Shown: positions 35,386 to 47,078, numbered from the stretch's first letter. The stretch: DNA of 64,000 bases from Endozoicomonas sp. 4G (GCF_023822025.1 NZ_CP082909.1:4338501-4402500), one strand, 5' to 3'. The notes: a model not told the origin generated them from the sequence alone. A program made the numbers and translations.

Positions 35386-38300
35386 TTGAATAACCACACC
35401 TTCATCATTTCAACCAGCTTGTCGATGTCCACCGGCTTGGTCATATAGTCATTGGCTCCTGATTCTATGCACTTGGCCTTATCATCGGACATGGCCTTGG
35501 CTGTCAGTGCAATCACAGGCAGATTCTTAAGCCGGTCAATCTCACGTATTTTGGCCATGGCTTCATAGCCGTCCATTACCGGCATCATGATATCCATCAG
35601 CACCAGCTCAATACCCTCTTCTTCATCGAGCTTATCAAGGGCATTTTGTCCGTTGTCAGCAATGACCACTTCCAGGCCAAGTCCCTGCAACCCCTTGGAC
35701 AAAGCGAAGGTATTACGAAGATCATCATCCACCAGCAGGATTTTATGACCTTCCAGGGATTTTTTATTCACGGTCTCTGCTGCTGGCTTTGCTTCAGCCG
35801 GAGCCAACTTTTCAACGGAGTGAATAAACAGGCTGACCTCATCCGTGACCCTTTCAGAAGCGTAATCTCCCTTCATAACCAGGGCACGGGTATATTTCTG
35901 CAGCGCTTTCTGGTCTTCGGTCGTCAGCTTCTTATCGGTATGAATGACGATGGACGGCATAGTGTCGCCCATCTTTTCCTGCAGTTTCTGTAAAAACGCC
36001 AGACCACTGCTGTCGGGTAAATCGATATCCATCACCAGGCACTGCCAGTGATTCTCGGCCATCGACTGTTCGGCTTCTTCAGCGGATGAAACCTCGGCGA
36101 TGTTCATCCCTTTTTCCCTGAGCATGTTCGCCAGGTGCGATCGACTTTCAGTGTCACTGTCTAATAGCAGGGCATGTTGGATATCTTCTGACAGAGCCGT
36201 TTCCAGCGTGCTGAAAACCATTTCCAGGTCATTGACTGACACCGGCTTGACCAGATAACCCACAGCCCCCTCTCGCTCTAATTCGTCGGGATCACGGCCC
36301 GATACGATATGAACCGGTATGTCTTTTGTCACAGCATTCTTCTGCAACTGGCTGAGCACCTCTTCACCATCCATATCGGGCAGGCCCAGATCAAGAATGA
36401 TGGCCATCGGCTGCTCTTCGATCGCGGTCTGAATCCCTTCCTTGCCATTGGCCGCCACCAGACATTGATAACCATGACTGCCGGAAAGCTGTTTAACGAT
36501 ATCCGAGAAGTGCTGATCATCTTCAATAATCAGAATATTCTTGCCAGCCGTGGGTCTTCTCTTTTTGGTCGGAACTTTTTCAGCCACAGAAGCCGGTGGC
36601 GCTTTCGGTTTTTTTGCAGCAGGAGCCGAGGCCGTTTGTTGATAACCATTGCTGGTAGCGGAGGAATGGCTTTCAGCCATGATTTTTTCGCCATCAATTG
36701 AACAGACAGCATTATCAGGCAGATAGACAGTGAATGTTGTTCCCTCACCTTCAGCACTTTCTATGCCGATGTAACCCCCCAGTATAGAAGACAGTTCTCG
36801 TGAGATAGCCAGCCCCAATCCCGTGCCGCCGTACTTTCTGCTGGTTGAGCCGTCCGCCTGCTGGAATGCCTCGAAGATGGCTTCCTGTTTTTCTTCCGGG
36901 ATGCCTATTCCGGTATCCCTGACGGCAAAGGCGACATAGGTTTCATCGCCATGGTCTGTCTTGCGGATTGAGTTGAATACCCGAATGTAGACGCCCCCCT
37001 GTTCCGTAAACTTGAAGGCATTGGACAGGAAGTTTTTGAGCACCTGCATAACCCGCTGGCTGTCGGAGAGAATGACCTTGGTGGTACCAGGATCAATGTC
37101 CACGGCAAAATCCAGTCCCTTGTTTCCGGCCAGAGGTTTGAACAGCGTCCGCATACTGGAGCACAGCTCTTCGATATCCATATCATCCAGATTGATACTC
37201 ATCTTACCGGCTTCAACCTTGGACAGATCAAGAATGTCGTTGATCAGGTCAAGCAGCTCCTTACCACCGCTGTAGATCACCTGGGCAGATTCAATCTGAT
37301 CTTCGTTGAGGTTGCCTTCGTCATTATCGGCGAGCATTTGCGCCAGCAGGAGCAGTGAGTTCAGAGGTGTGCGCAGTTCATGGGACATATTGGCCAGGAA
37401 TTCAGACTTGTATTTACTGGCCTGTTCCAGTTCTTCGGCCTTTTGCTCCAGAGTTTTTCTGGAAAGCTCAATATCCAGATTTTTCCGTTCAATCTCGGCT
37501 TTCTGTTGTTGCAGAAGTTCGGTTTTCTCTTCCAGTTCAGCGTTAGACTTCTGCATTTCTTCACTCTGGGCTTTCAGCTCTTCCTGAGACTCCTCCAGCA
37601 CCCGGGCCCGGCTTTCCAGCTCATCATTCACTGAACGCAGCTCTTCCTGCTGCTCTTTCATAGCTTCCGACTGGCGTGTGGTCTTTTCGAGCAGCTGATT
37701 AACACGGGTGCGATACTGGGCAGAATTAATGCCGATAGCGACACTTTCCAAGGCATCTTCCAGAAAGCTTCTCTGCTCATCGGTCAGCTCCCTGAGCAGG
37801 GCAAACTCCAGAACACCTTTAATTTCTCCTTCATAAACAAGCGGTACGGTAATAATGACTTTCGCAGGTGCGCTGCCCAATCCCGATTCTATTTTGATGT
37901 AATCTTCAGGAATGCAGGTCAGCTCTATCGCCTGCTTCTCCATGGCCGCCTGACCCACCAGGCCTTCGCCAATCTCAAAACTGTTTTTGCTTTGCCTGCG
38001 TGTTTTCCAGGCATAGGAGGCCATCAACTGCAATCGCTTCTCATCATCCATGACATACATGGCACCGGTCTGCATATCCAGGTAACGGGCAAGATAGGAA
38101 ACGATGTTTTTACAGACCTCTGACAGCTCCTGCTCTCCCCTCATGCAGTTATTCAAGCCGGTCTGGCCTTCCTGTTGCCAGCTCTTGCGATCGTTATCAG
38201 TGATGACATGTCTCAACTTCTCCGTCATCTCAGCGAAGCTGCGACTGAGGTCGCTGATTTCATTGTGGCCACTGAGTACCGCCCCCTGGGCATAATCTCC

Positions 38301-39542
38301 CGACGCCACCCGGTTGACCCAGGCCGTGATGGTTCTGATCGGCCTGACCAGCCTGCGGGTAATGATCAGTGCAATCAAAATAACAATCAGGGCGGTAATG
38401 GCTGTGATATAGATCAAGCGGTTTCTGAACTGAATAACAGAGGCAAAGGCATCTTTCTCGCTCACTTCAGAGATCAGCGCCATGGGCGTACCGGCTACTT
38501 CAATGGCATAGAAGGTTCCCAGAACACTGTCCCCATAGACGTTTTTGTAGCTCTTGATATGAAGCCTTTGGTCGACTTTATGATGGCCGGAGGCATCTGA
38601 CTCAAGTGCGACCTCTTCACCAAACAGCTCGGTCAGCTCTGCATCGCTATCAAGGCCGTGACTTTCATTCTCCGCCTCATGATCATGGATTTCATGAAAC
38701 ACACCTTCGGCATCAATATGGGCCATCCAGTCCACTGTCAGGGTATTAGCCGCTTTCAATGTCATGGACAGGTCTGAATCCAGATCAGTACCGTAGCGAA
38801 TATAGCCATCGTCACCAATAAGATAGGACTTCAAAACACCACCAAAATGGTCTTCACTCTCAAAAATGTTCTGAACGTTATGAGCCAGAATCTGAACCGC
38901 CAGAAAACCGGCTGTTTTCTCACTCTCATCCACCATTGGTAAAATAAAGAAACTGACTTTCTGATCCCCGACGGGTGGATAGGCCGCCACATCAGCGTAC
39001 TTGGGGACTACCTCTGCCAGACTGTCGCGGGCGGCTTTGGCAAATACGGTATTAGCAAAAGGTCCTTTGAAAATGTTTTTGCCCAGATCATCATAGGCAT
39101 TCACGGTATACAGAATGTTGCCTTCTGCATCCGCCAGAATCAGGTCGGAGTAATCGTAATAGCGTAAAAAATCCACAAACTCGCCGGAGTACTGATCCAA
39201 AATCTGCTGGTAACTGTCAGATTTAATAAACGCTTCTGTTGATATCTCTTGAGCTTGGTAACTCTGTGTCAGATGAGACAGGAACTCTTGGGCGACTCCG
39301 GCCTTGATAAACAGATTGGTCACTACTGAGTCAAAATAATCATTAATCTGCTGACTCAGTAGCTGGTTGACCGTACTCAACTGCTCATAACGACTCTGAA
39401 CAATGGTTTGCTTACCTTCACGGTATTCGTTGAAACCAATAACCGTAATAGGTCCCAGCGACAGAACCATAAACCAAACAAAGAGTGTGACTGATAGACC
39501 ATGCCTGAATTTTCTATCAGATGATTGTTGTGTATCCTGCAT
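35382..39542 (-). CDS. Hybrid sensor histidine kinase with three receivers (1386 aa)
   Basis: Inner-membrane sensor. TM1 is about residues 15-37. A large periplasmic cache-like sensor region follows to about 370, then TM2 (LIYITAITALIVILIALII) and HAMP (RRLVRPIRTITAWVNRV). A GAF domain lies at 480-610 and a long coiled coil (RVLEESQEELKAQSEEM) follows. HisKA has the phospho-His motif NMSHELRTPL. The HATPase has DTGIGIP and GGTGLGLAIS boxes. Three receivers follow: LDLGLPDMDG, MDIDLPDSSG and MDIMMPVMDG. First gene of the operon with CheR, CheB and the GGDEF regulator. Ligand unknown. Confidence 0.94.
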   Translation of the reverse strand: MQDTQQSSDRKFRHGLSVTLFVWFMVLSLGPITVIGFNEYREGKQTIVQSRYEQLSTVNQLLSQQINDYFDSVVTNLFIKAGVAQEFLSHLTQSYQAQEISTEAFIKSDSYQQILDQYSGEFVDFLRYYDYSDLILADAEGNILYTVNAYDDLGKNIFKGPFANTVFAKAARDSLAEVVPKYADVAAYPPVGDQKVSFFILPMVDESEKTAGFLAVQILAHNVQNIFESEDHFGGVLKSYLIGDDGYIRYGTDLDSDLSMTLKAANTLTVDWMAHIDAEGVFHEIHDHEAENESHGLDSDAELTELFGEEVALESDASGHHKVDQRLHIKSYKNVYGDSVLGTFYAIEVAGTPMALISEVSEKDAFASVIQFRNRLIYITAITALIVILIALIITRRLVRPIRTITAWVNRVASGDYAQGAVLSGHNEISDLSRSFAEMTEKLRHVITDNDRKSWQQEGQTGLNNCMRGEQELSEVCKNIVSYLARYLDMQTGAMYVMDDEKRLQLMASYAWKTRRQSKNSFEIGEGLVGQAAMEKQAIELTCIPEDYIKIESGLGSAPAKVIITVPLVYEGEIKGVLEFALLRELTDEQRSFLEDALESVAIGINSAQYRTRVNQLLEKTTRQSEAMKEQQEELRSVNDELESRARVLEESQEELKAQSEEMQKSNAELEEKTELLQQQKAEIERKNLDIELSRKTLEQKAEELEQASKYKSEFLANMSHELRTPLNSLLLLAQMLADNDEGNLNEDQIESAQVIYSGGKELLDLINDILDLSKVEAGKMSINLDDMDIEELCSSMRTLFKPLAGNKGLDFAVDIDPGTTKVILSDSQRVMQVLKNFLSNAFKFTEQGGVYIRVFNSIRKTDHGDETYVAFAVRDTGIGIPEEKQEAIFEAFQQADGSTSRKYGGTGLGLAISRELSSILGGYIGIESAEGEGTTFTVYLPDNAVCSIDGEKIMAESHSSATSNGYQQTASAPAAKKPKAPPASVAEKVPTKKRRPTAGKNILIIEDDQHFSDIVKQLSGSHGYQCLVAANGKEGIQTAIEEQPMAIILDLGLPDMDGEEVLSQLQKNAVTKDIPVHIVSGRDPDELEREGAVGYLVKPVSVNDLEMVFSTLETALSEDIQHALLLDSDTESRSHLANMLREKGMNIAEVSSAEEAEQSMAENHWQCLVMDIDLPDSSGLAFLQKLQEKMGDTMPSIVIHTDKKLTTEDQKALQKYTRALVMKGDYASERVTDEVSLFIHSVEKLAPAEAKPAAETVNKKSLEGHKILLVDDDLRNTFALSKGLQGLGLEVVIADNGQNALDKLDEEEGIELVLMDIMMPVMDGYEAMAKIREIDRLKNLPVIALTAKAMSDDKAKCIESGANDYMTKPVDIDKLVEMMKVWLFK

Positions 39543-39728
39543 TTATCTCGCCATCCCTGCCACTTAATACCCCAACTAAGTACGATGTAATGCGCCTACA
39601 GTCTGAATTGCGAGACTCCAGCGGTTTATCCTTTATTGCATCGCCTCTTTAAAGGAAAGTTTTAGAGCCGATAAGCAGGGAAATATCACCAGTTGTCCAA
39701 TGGGTCTGAGGAAATCAGGAGTGAAGCT

Positions 39729-40493
39729 ATGGAAGGAAAAGGAAAACTCCCACCTCTGCGAACAGGCCCTGCAACCCTGACCGATTACCCGGATAAGAAA
39801 AGCGAGACTCAGTCAGACCATAAAACCGACCCTGCGACAAAATCGATCGAGAGTCCTTCTCGGGAAACAGGCTTAAGGTCTGACAATAACTACGGCTCAT
39901 ACCCTGAAGATACCAGCCTCCAAAAGCGAGAAGTCACTGCTGAAACAGTGGCACCCAAGCCAGAAGTCCATGTTGGAAATGCCTACCTGACCGATCAAAA
40001 GCAATTTGATGACACTCTGTCTGCTGTGAGTAAAACGTTAATTAAATGCCCCACCCGTTATTCACTCAGCAAATTACCCTACTGGATTTCATCAAATCAA
40101 TATCCTATACGGCAGTTTCGGGCTTATTATCTACTGGAACTGGATAAACAGAACCCTGCCAGCCATGAAAAGCTCGAGACCGTAATGAGCCAACTTGAGC
40201 AGAAATTTATGCAACATAGAGAGGATTTAATCAGCAAGAGAATAGCAAGACCGGTTGTCATTGCTTCTGACCTGTTTAATTCTCTGGCAGCCATTCAGGT
40301 TTTTCTGGGCAAAACAGCTGAAGCGAAAAAAACCATTCAACAGGGCTTTGGCTTTGAACCTGACAGTATCGTTTTCAGCCTTCAGTATGCCCAATTCGAT
40401 CTCAGAATTAACGATGAGCAAGTACTTCAGGGCTTTTCCAGAAGCCACCCAATAGATGATGACCTACAGACCGGCAGGTCATCATCAGAATAG
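39729..40493 (+). CDS. Hypothetical protein with TPR-like C-terminus (254 aa)
   Basis: Not recognised. The ATG at 39729 has AGGAG 7 bases upstream. A TTG at 39693 would extend it by 12 residues. Residues 1-90 are polar and low-complexity (charged, Pro/Ser-rich). The rest is helical, and SLAAIQVFLGKTAEAKKTIQQGFGFEPDS resembles one or two tetratricopeptide repeats. No signal peptide. Divergent from the hybrid kinase gene. Confidence 0.65.
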   Translation: MEGKGKLPPLRTGPATLTDYPDKKSETQSDHKTDPATKSIESPSRETGLRSDNNYGSYPEDTSLQKREVTAETVAPKPEVHVGNAYLTDQKQFDDTLSAVSKTLIKCPTRYSLSKLPYWISSNQYPIRQFRAYYLLELDKQNPASHEKLETVMSQLEQKFMQHREDLISKRIARPVVIASDLFNSLAAIQVFLGKTAEAKKTIQQGFGFEPDSIVFSLQYAQFDLRINDEQVLQGFSRSHPIDDDLQTGRSSSE

Positions 40494-40508
40494 CCAGTTT
40501 TTATCCGA

Positions 40509-40616
40509 TCAGTGAATCATCCTGATCAGCCAGATCGTAGTGCAGGCCAGGCTGCTGAAAGAGCAGGTTAACAAAGCAATTTCCCGGTGGGACAGTCGAT
40601 CACTCGAAACATTCAT
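40509..40616 (-). CDS. Putative 35-aa membrane miniprotein
   Basis: ATG at 40616 with GAGG about 9 bases upstream. The product starts MNVSSDRLSHREIALL and continues into one hydrophobic span. Its layout resembles the 40-aa reading frame at 58444 (polar head, then a single span). It lies alone in the 338-bp gap before livF. The coding call rests only on RBS and composition. The rest of the gap (40617-40831) shows nothing clear. Confidence 0.4.
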   Translation of the reverse strand: MNVSSDRLSHREIALLTCSFSSLACTTIWLIRMIH

Positions 40617-40831
40617 AATGCTTACCTCGTACTTCGTAATCGCTATTGAAACATTACATTTTCCAGTGTAGTGATCGGAATCGACATCAAAATTGCCGCC
40701 AAAGCATCAAAAGTCTGATGCCCGTGGCGCTCCAGCCTGCTTCCATCATCTCAGTGTCTACAGGCAGGAATAGATGAACGGTCTTTTGATAGTCCAGACT
40801 ACGCTGTCAGTCATTTTTCGCCAGAAAAGCG

Positions 40832-41551
40832 TCAGGCTCCCAGGTAAGCCTTTTGGACGGCATCGTCCGCCAACAGTTCATCACCTCTGCCCTGCAGAAC
40901 GATGCGGCCGTTTTCCAAAACATAACCCCGATCTGCCAACCTGAGAGCCTGATTAGCATTCTGCTCCACCAGAAAAACGGTAACGCCTTCTTCCCGAAGA
41001 CGCTCAATGATTTCAAAGATTTGTTGAATCACAATCGGTGCCAGCCCCAGGCTGGGCTCATCCAGCAACAACAATTCCGGGTTGCTCATCAGGGCTCTGG
41101 CAATGGCCAGCATCTGTTGCTCGCCCCCGGACATAGTGCCACCTCTTTGGTGCAATCTCTCTTTCAGACGGGGGAAAAGCTCCAGTACATGCTGATAGTT
41201 TTTTCGAAAAGACTCACCCTCCACGAAAAAACCACCCATGGTCAGATTTTCTTCAACGGAGAGTCGGGAAAAAATCCTTCGTCCTTCGGGCACAACGGCA
41301 ATCCCTGAGCGCATGATTTCGGAGGTAGGACGACCCGCTAACTCCTGCCCTTTGTAGAGTATGGAGCCAGATTCGGCCTGAGGTTCACCACAAATAGTCA
41401 TCAGCAATGAAGACTTGCCAGCGCCATTGGCACCTATCAGAGTGACAATCTCGCCTGCCGGGATATCTACACTGACATCGTCCAAAGCCTGGATCTTGCC
41501 GTAAAAGGTAGACACATTTCGAATACTGAGAAGGGGTTCAGATGCTGACAT
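40832..41551 (-). CDS. livF: Branched-chain amino acid ABC transporter ATPase LivF (239 aa)
   Basis: ATP-binding subunit. Walker A GANGAGKSS, signature MSGGEQQMLAIARAL, Walker B LLLLDEPSLGLAP, H-loop replaced by the usual LivF Q (FLVEQNANQ). Works with LivG on the LivHM channel. Last gene of the livHMGF cluster, 45 bp after livG. Confidence 0.95.
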   Translation of the reverse strand: MSASEPLLSIRNVSTFYGKIQALDDVSVDIPAGEIVTLIGANGAGKSSLLMTICGEPQAESGSILYKGQELAGRPTSEIMRSGIAVVPEGRRIFSRLSVEENLTMGGFFVEGESFRKNYQHVLELFPRLKERLHQRGGTMSGGEQQMLAIARALMSNPELLLLDEPSLGLAPIVIQQIFEIIERLREEGVTVFLVEQNANQALRLADRGYVLENGRIVLQGRGDELLADDAVQKAYLGA

Positions 41552-41596
41552 ACTGCTACTGCCTTTTATTTATTCTGATTATTGCGAAACTCACCA

Positions 41597-42364
41597 CTAT
41601 CCTTCTCCCAAATAAGCTTTGATCACCTCAGGGTTATTACGAATCTCCTCTGGTACACCTGAGGCCAGGGGACGCCCCTGATTAATGACATAAATCCGGT
41701 CAGAGATATCCATAACCAGCTTCATATCATGTTCAATCAGTAGCACCGTAACACCATGATCCCGTCGCAAATCAGAAATCAGTTCATCCAGCTCTGCCGT
41801 CTCATTAGGATTAAGGCCAGCTGCGGGTTCATCCAACATCAATAGCCGGGGTTGGGTCACCATACAACGGGCAATTTCCAATCTGCGTTGTTGTCCGTAG
41901 GCCAGATTGCCCGCCTCCCGGTTGGCAAATTCAGTCAGACCGACTTTATCCAACCAGAACTCAGCCCTCGCCATCGCTTTTTCTTCACTGCGCCGATAAC
42001 CCGGGGTTTTAAACAACCCCGCCAACAACCCTGTATCCAGATGTCGGTGCTGGGCAACCAGAAGATTTTCCAACACGGTCATACCCTTAAAGAGTCGTAC
42101 ATTCTGAAAGGTTCTCACGACACCCAGCCGTGCTATTTTATAGCCCGGCATCTTTTCAATAGCCTGACCCTGATATTGAACAGAACCACCCGTAGCCTTA
42201 TAAAAGCCGGTAAGGCAGTTAAAAACCGTCGTTTTTCCGGCCCCATTGGGCCCAATCATGGAAACAATTTCGCCCGGATGGATTTTCAGGGCCATCTGAT
42301 CCACAGCCAGCAATCCGCCAAAGCGCATACTCAAATCAGAAACATCCAGTAAGCATTCACTCAT
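41597..42364 (-). CDS. livG: Branched-chain amino acid ABC transporter ATPase LivG (255 aa)
   Basis: Second ATPase. Walker A GPNGAGKTT, long LivG-type insert (VAQHRHLDTGLLAGLF), signature LAYGQQRRLEIARC, Walker B LLMLDEPAAGLNP and H-loop LIEHDMKLV. It pairs with LivF. It follows livM by 39 bp. Confidence 0.95.
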   Translation of the reverse strand: MSECLLDVSDLSMRFGGLLAVDQMALKIHPGEIVSMIGPNGAGKTTVFNCLTGFYKATGGSVQYQGQAIEKMPGYKIARLGVVRTFQNVRLFKGMTVLENLLVAQHRHLDTGLLAGLFKTPGYRRSEEKAMARAEFWLDKVGLTEFANREAGNLAYGQQRRLEIARCMVTQPRLLMLDEPAAGLNPNETAELDELISDLRRDHGVTVLLIEHDMKLVMDISDRIYVINQGRPLASGVPEEIRNNPEVIKAYLGEG

Positions 42365-42403
42365 TCTGACCCCCTCTTTTTATTATTCAGCTGCAGACAC
42401 GAC

Positions 42404-43723
42404 TTATAAGCTTTCAGCGAATGATGCCGCCTTTACGGAACCTTCCGACGACTTGCCGGGTTTGATCTTGATATGAGGCCGCTTCATGGGCATCAGACCT
42501 TCAGGACGCCATACCATCATGCAGACCATCATCAACCCAAACATCAGCATTCGGTATTCCTGGAATTCACGGGCAAACTCAGGCAAAACCGTCATAATCA
42601 CAGCCGCAAGAATGACACCGACCTGAGACCCCATACCGCCAAGAACAACAATGGCCAGAATGATGGCAGACTCGATAAAAGTGAACGACTCTGGACTGAT
42701 AAAACCCTGACGGGCGGCAAAGAAGGTACCAGCAAAGCCAGCGAATGCAGCCCCTATGGTGAATGCAGATAGTTTGATAGCGGTAGGGTTCAGGCCCAGT
42801 GAACGACAGGCAATATCGTCTTCACGCAAAGCTTCCCAGGCTCTGCCAATGGGCATTCGAAGCAGTCGATTGATCACAAACAGTGTGGCAATCACCAGCA
42901 GTACGGCCAGTATGTAGAGGAAAATCACCTTGTACTCACTGCTGTAATCAATACCAAAGTATTCGTGAAAAGGGACATTCCCTTCTTCTTTCGCCCTGCG
43001 TCCAAATTCAAGGCCAAACAGAGTCGGTTTAGGAATCTGGCTGATGCCGTTGGGACCTCCGGTGAGTGTCGTCCAGTTGTTGAGCAGGATTCGAATGATT
43101 TCTCCAAAGCCCAGAGTCACGATGGCCAGATAATCACCTCGAAGTCTAAGCACCGGGAAACCTAGAATAAAACCAAAGAAAGCAGCCAGAATGCCGCCCA
43201 TTACCAGGCCGCTCCAGAAATCGAAGCCCAGATATTGATTCAATAGTGCATAGCTGTAGGCACCTACGGCATAAAAGCCGACATAGCCCAGGTCAAGAAG
43301 ACCGGCCAGACCCACCACAATATTCAGCCCCAGACCCAGCATGACGTAAATCAGGGCCAGAGTGGCCAGATCCACAGCGCCCCTGGAAACAAAGAATGGC
43401 CAGATCATCAATCCTGCTACGGCAAAACAGATTAAAAGGGTTTTAGTTTCTTTGTTCTCAGTGACTCTGGTCAGCTTTACCGCATTAATAGCGGGTAACT
43501 GTTGTTTAATTCCAGAAAGTCTTTGATCGATTGGTGCTCTGAATAACTGGAAGAAAAAGACGACAGCTACACCTGCCACTATCCAGTAGAGGGAAGAAGG
43601 ATCGGCCAGTGTAACTTTCAGCCCGACGCCCGAGGGCTCAAGACGAACCCCTATCATCAGGCTGGTTAACACCAGCAGAACCACTGCTGAGAGTATCGCC
43701 GGAGTAAAACGTAATGATTTCAT
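42404..43723 (-). CDS. livM: Branched-chain amino acid permease LivM (439 aa)
   Basis: Inner-membrane permease with about ten hydrophobic spans. Family landmarks: [45 protein letters not shown] and the EAA-like loop [20 protein letters not shown]. It has a LivM N-terminal extension before the core. Start ATG at 43723 overlaps the livH stop (ATGA), so coupled. Confidence 0.94.
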   Translation of the reverse strand: MKSLRFTPAILSAVVLLVLTSLMIGVRLEPSGVGLKVTLADPSSLYWIVAGVAVVFFFQLFRAPIDQRLSGIKQQLPAINAVKLTRVTENKETKTLLICFAVAGLMIWPFFVSRGAVDLATLALIYVMLGLGLNIVVGLAGLLDLGYVGFYAVGAYSYALLNQYLGFDFWSGLVMGGILAAFFGFILGFPVLRLRGDYLAIVTLGFGEIIRILLNNWTTLTGGPNGISQIPKPTLFGLEFGRRAKEEGNVPFHEYFGIDYSSEYKVIFLYILAVLLVIATLFVINRLLRMPIGRAWEALREDDIACRSLGLNPTAIKLSAFTIGAAFAGFAGTFFAARQGFISPESFTFIESAIILAIVVLGGMGSQVGVILAAVIMTVLPEFAREFQEYRMLMFGLMMVCMMVWRPEGLMPMKRPHIKIKPGKSSEGSVKAASFAESL

Positions 43724-44646
43724 ACTTTTTCAACCTCCGGCTTGCCCAGAAGGCCCGTTGGCCTGAACAGAAGAATCAAAACAAGGAGACTGAAGGCGAC
43801 AACATCCTTATATTCGGCACTGAAGTAACCTGCGGTAAAAGCTTCCGTGACACCCAGAATCAAACCACCCAACACAGCTCCGGGAATACTTCCAATTCCT
43901 CCCAGCACGGCGGCAGTGAAGGCTTTAAGACCTGCCATAAAACCGATGTGGGGATTGATCACCCCGTAATACATGCCCAGCAACACACCGGCTACTGCCG
44001 CCAGCGCCGCTCCGATAACAAAGGTGATCGAAATAATCTGATGAGTGTTGATGCCCAGCAGCCCGGTCATACGCAGATCTTCAGCACAGGCTCGACAGGC
44101 CCGACCCATTTTTGACTTTGAAATAAACAGAGTCAGGGCCGTCATGGCAATAAACGTCACCACGAAGATAATTAACTGCATATACGACACAGTTGCATTA
44201 AACCCATCTTCAGGACCAAAGGTCCAGCCACCACTGATCATACTGGGCATGGCTATATCCCTTGATCCCTGGGCCAGGCGGACATAGTTCTGCAGAAAAA
44301 TGGACATACCAATGGCAGAAATCAGGGCAATCAGTCGGTTACTGTTCCGCAAGGGTCGATAAGCAACCCTCTCCACCGCAAAGCCATAGGTACTGGTGAT
44401 AATAATGCTGATAACAAAGGCGGAAACAAGCATCAGTGACACACTGTCTATTCCCATCATCGCTAACGCAGCCAGTACTGCAAAAGCGATGTAACTGCCA
44501 ATCATGTAGATCTCACCATGAGCAAAATTGATCATGCCAATGATGCCGTAAACCATGGTGTAACCAATAGCGATCAGAGCGTAAGTACTACCTATCGTCA
44601 GTCCGTTAAGCAGTTGCTGAATAAGGTAAAAACCTGCATCCCCCAT
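43720..44646 (-). CDS. livH: Branched-chain amino acid permease LivH (308 aa)
   Basis: Permease partner of LivM. It starts [16 protein letters not shown] with [26 protein letters not shown], the LivH hallmark, and has the loop [20 protein letters not shown]. The ATG at 44646 has GAGG about 8 bases upstream and is preferred to the in-frame start at 44790, which would add 48 unrelated residues. In related genomes livK lies directly upstream; here a restriction island begins 198 bp away. Confidence 0.94.
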   Translation of the reverse strand: MGDAGFYLIQQLLNGLTIGSTYALIAIGYTMVYGIIGMINFAHGEIYMIGSYIAFAVLAALAMMGIDSVSLMLVSAFVISIIITSTYGFAVERVAYRPLRNSNRLIALISAIGMSIFLQNYVRLAQGSRDIAMPSMISGGWTFGPEDGFNATVSYMQLIIFVVTFIAMTALTLFISKSKMGRACRACAEDLRMTGLLGINTHQIISITFVIGAALAAVAGVLLGMYYGVINPHIGFMAGLKAFTAAVLGGIGSIPGAVLGGLILGVTEAFTAGYFSAEYKDVVAFSLLVLILLFRPTGLLGKPEVEKV

Positions 44647-44843
44647 TCTACGACCTCGTTTTTTTATTCTTGTGAAAACCCCTAATGCCAGGCTGATTCT
44701 CTCATACGACAACGGCTCTTGGTAGGGAAGGAACAAATATTCATTAATACTGCAATTTTGATGTACTCTAGCAGCATCAAAGTCAATCAAATGGTCACTT
44801 TTTCTGGCTCACCTGCCAGCCAAAAGTCCAATCTGGTCAAGAT

Positions 44844-47078
44844 ATGCCCAACACCCAAACCTCTAACAACCTTGCCGCCTTCATCTGGTCCGTAGCCGAC
44901 CTCCTGCGAGGCGATTTCAAGCAGTCCCAGTACGGGCGCATCATCTTACCGTTTACCCTGCTGCGCCGCCTGGAATGCGTTCTGGAGCCCACCAAGGAAG
45001 CAGTGGTTGCCCAGCACGAAAAAGTAAAGGCTATGAACCTGCCTGAAGAAGGTATGGAGAAGATGCTGCTGCGTGCTTCCGGATTGTCGTTTTTCAATAC
45101 TTCACCCATGAACCTGTCAAAAATGGGTCAGGGCGATATCAAGGACAACCTTGAAAACTATGTCCTCTCCTTCTCCAAAGATGCCCGTGAAATCTTTGAG
45201 CATTTCAAGTTTGATGAGTTTGTAGGCAGCCTGAACGAAGCCAATCTGCTGTTCAAGGTACTGCGGAAGTTTGCCACCATCGACCTCAGCCCCAAGGCGA
45301 TCAGCAACCACGATATGGGTTTGGTGTTTGAAGAACTGATCCGTCGCTTTGCCGAATCTTCCAACGAAACCGCCGGTGAACACTTTACCCCAAGGGATAT
45401 TGTCGAGCTCACCACCTCACTGGTGTTTATGGAAGATGATGATGCCTTAACCAAAGAAGGGATCGTTCGCAGTATTTATGATCCAACGGCAGGTACAGGT
45501 GGCTTTCTCTCTGCGGGAATGGAGTACGTGTACAAGCATAATACAAAAGCTCGTATGACGGCCTTTGGCCAGGAGTTGAACCCGGAGTCCTACGCCATCT
45601 GTAAAGCCGATATGCTGATCAAGGGTCAGGATGTCAGTCGCATCAAACTGGGCAACACCTTGTCGAACGATCACCTCAGTGGCGACCAGTTTGACTACAT
45701 GCTGTCTAATCCACCATTCGGGGTGGACTGGAAGAAGATCGAAGGCACTATTAAAGATGAGCATGAACACAAAGGCTACGACGGTCGCTTTGGCCCCGGC
45801 CTGCCAAGAGTGTCTGATGGTTCGCTGCTGTTCCTGATGCACCTGATCAGCAAGTTCAGGGACATCACGCCAGAAAACCAGAACCCCAGCCGCATCGGCA
45901 TTATCCTCAACGGTTCGCCGCTGTTTACCGGCAGTGCAGGCAGTGGTGAAAGCGAGATTCGCCGTTATATTCTCGAAGCCGACCTGCTCGAAGCCATTGT
46001 CGCCCTGCCCACAGACATGTTCTACAACACCGGTATCGCTACCTATGTGTGGGTGTTGACCAATAAAAAGTCTGATGAACGCAAAGGTAAAGTGCAGCTG
46101 ATTAACGGCGTAAACCTGTGCGGTAAAATGCGTAAGTCCCTGGGCTCCAAACGTAACATAATGAGCGAAGCTGACCGTCGCATCATTACCCAAAACTTTG
46201 GAGCCTTTGCAGAAGTATCCGAAGAAAACTTTGCCGCCAAAATTTTCGACAGCCATGAATTCGGCTACCGTCGTATTACCGTGGAACGCCCACTTCGCCT
46301 GTCTGCCCAGATTACTGATGACGCTGTAACGGATCTACGCTATGCACCCAGGCCGTATAACGCCGTTATGCGCTGGATGGTTGAGGAATTCGGCACAGAA
46401 TGTCATACAACACTGTCAGACAACGAAGAAACCATTCGCACCAAAATCAAAAAAGACTTCAAAGAACTGAAAGAGAAGCAGATCAAAGAGGTACTGAACG
46501 ACAAACTCTGGCTGTTTCAGCGGGGGCTGATGGAGAAAGCCCAAACTCTGCAAAATACATTCGGAACGGTACTGTCCAACGACTTTAACCAGTTTGATAA
46601 AGACCTGAAAGCCGCCCTTAAAGCCGCTAATTTGAAGTTGGATACCAGAGAGAAAAAGCAGTTCCTTGATGCCGTCACCTGCAAGAACCCCGAAGCTGAA
46701 CCAGTCATCAAAAAGGTGCTGAATGAAGAAGTTCAACCGCTCTACGGCGCATTTGAATACCAAGGCAAAGTCGTCGAATTCCAGACTGATGGTGACCTGC
46801 GGGATAACGAGAACATTCCTCTTGATCCAGCAATGCCCACCCATATCCTGATCGAAACTTACTTCAACCGGGAAGTGGCTCCCCATGTACCCGATGCCTG
46901 GGTCAATGCCGACAAATGCGATGCCCAGGATGGTGAGATAGGTATTGTGGGTTACGAGATTCCCTTTAACCGACACTTCTATGTGTATCAGCCGCCCCGT
47001 GCGCTGGAAGCCATTGATGCTGATCTGGATGCGGTGAGTGCTAGAATCATGAGTCTGTTACAAGAGGTTCACTCATGA
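44844..47078 (+). CDS. hsdM: Type I restriction-modification methyltransferase HsdM (744 aa)
   Basis: N6-adenine methyltransferase and core of the HsdMS complex. N-terminal helical HsdM_N ([27 protein letters not shown]), SAM site [10 protein letters not shown] and catalytic NPPF. It is longer than the usual 500 residues: about 250 extra C-terminal residues ([15 protein letters not shown]...) seem to form a coiled or helical region before the end SLLQEVHS. Overlaps the next gene by 4 bp (ATGA). First of the island's plus-strand operon, divergent from livH. Confidence 0.95.
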   Translation: MPNTQTSNNLAAFIWSVADLLRGDFKQSQYGRIILPFTLLRRLECVLEPTKEAVVAQHEKVKAMNLPEEGMEKMLLRASGLSFFNTSPMNLSKMGQGDIKDNLENYVLSFSKDAREIFEHFKFDEFVGSLNEANLLFKVLRKFATIDLSPKAISNHDMGLVFEELIRRFAESSNETAGEHFTPRDIVELTTSLVFMEDDDALTKEGIVRSIYDPTAGTGGFLSAGMEYVYKHNTKARMTAFGQELNPESYAICKADMLIKGQDVSRIKLGNTLSNDHLSGDQFDYMLSNPPFGVDWKKIEGTIKDEHEHKGYDGRFGPGLPRVSDGSLLFLMHLISKFRDITPENQNPSRIGIILNGSPLFTGSAGSGESEIRRYILEADLLEAIVALPTDMFYNTGIATYVWVLTNKKSDERKGKVQLINGVNLCGKMRKSLGSKRNIMSEADRRIITQNFGAFAEVSEENFAAKIFDSHEFGYRRITVERPLRLSAQITDDAVTDLRYAPRPYNAVMRWMVEEFGTECHTTLSDNEETIRTKIKKDFKELKEKQIKEVLNDKLWLFQRGLMEKAQTLQNTFGTVLSNDFNQFDKDLKAALKAANLKLDTREKKQFLDAVTCKNPEAEPVIKKVLNEEVQPLYGAFEYQGKVVEFQTDGDLRDNENIPLDPAMPTHILIETYFNREVAPHVPDAWVNADKCDAQDGEIGIVGYEIPFNRHFYVYQPPRALEAIDADLDAVSARIMSLLQEVHS

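Noticed and set aside
45447..46256. 269-codon minus-strand frame
   Set aside because: Antisense to hsdM, which has all methyltransferase motifs; no sign of a real gene.
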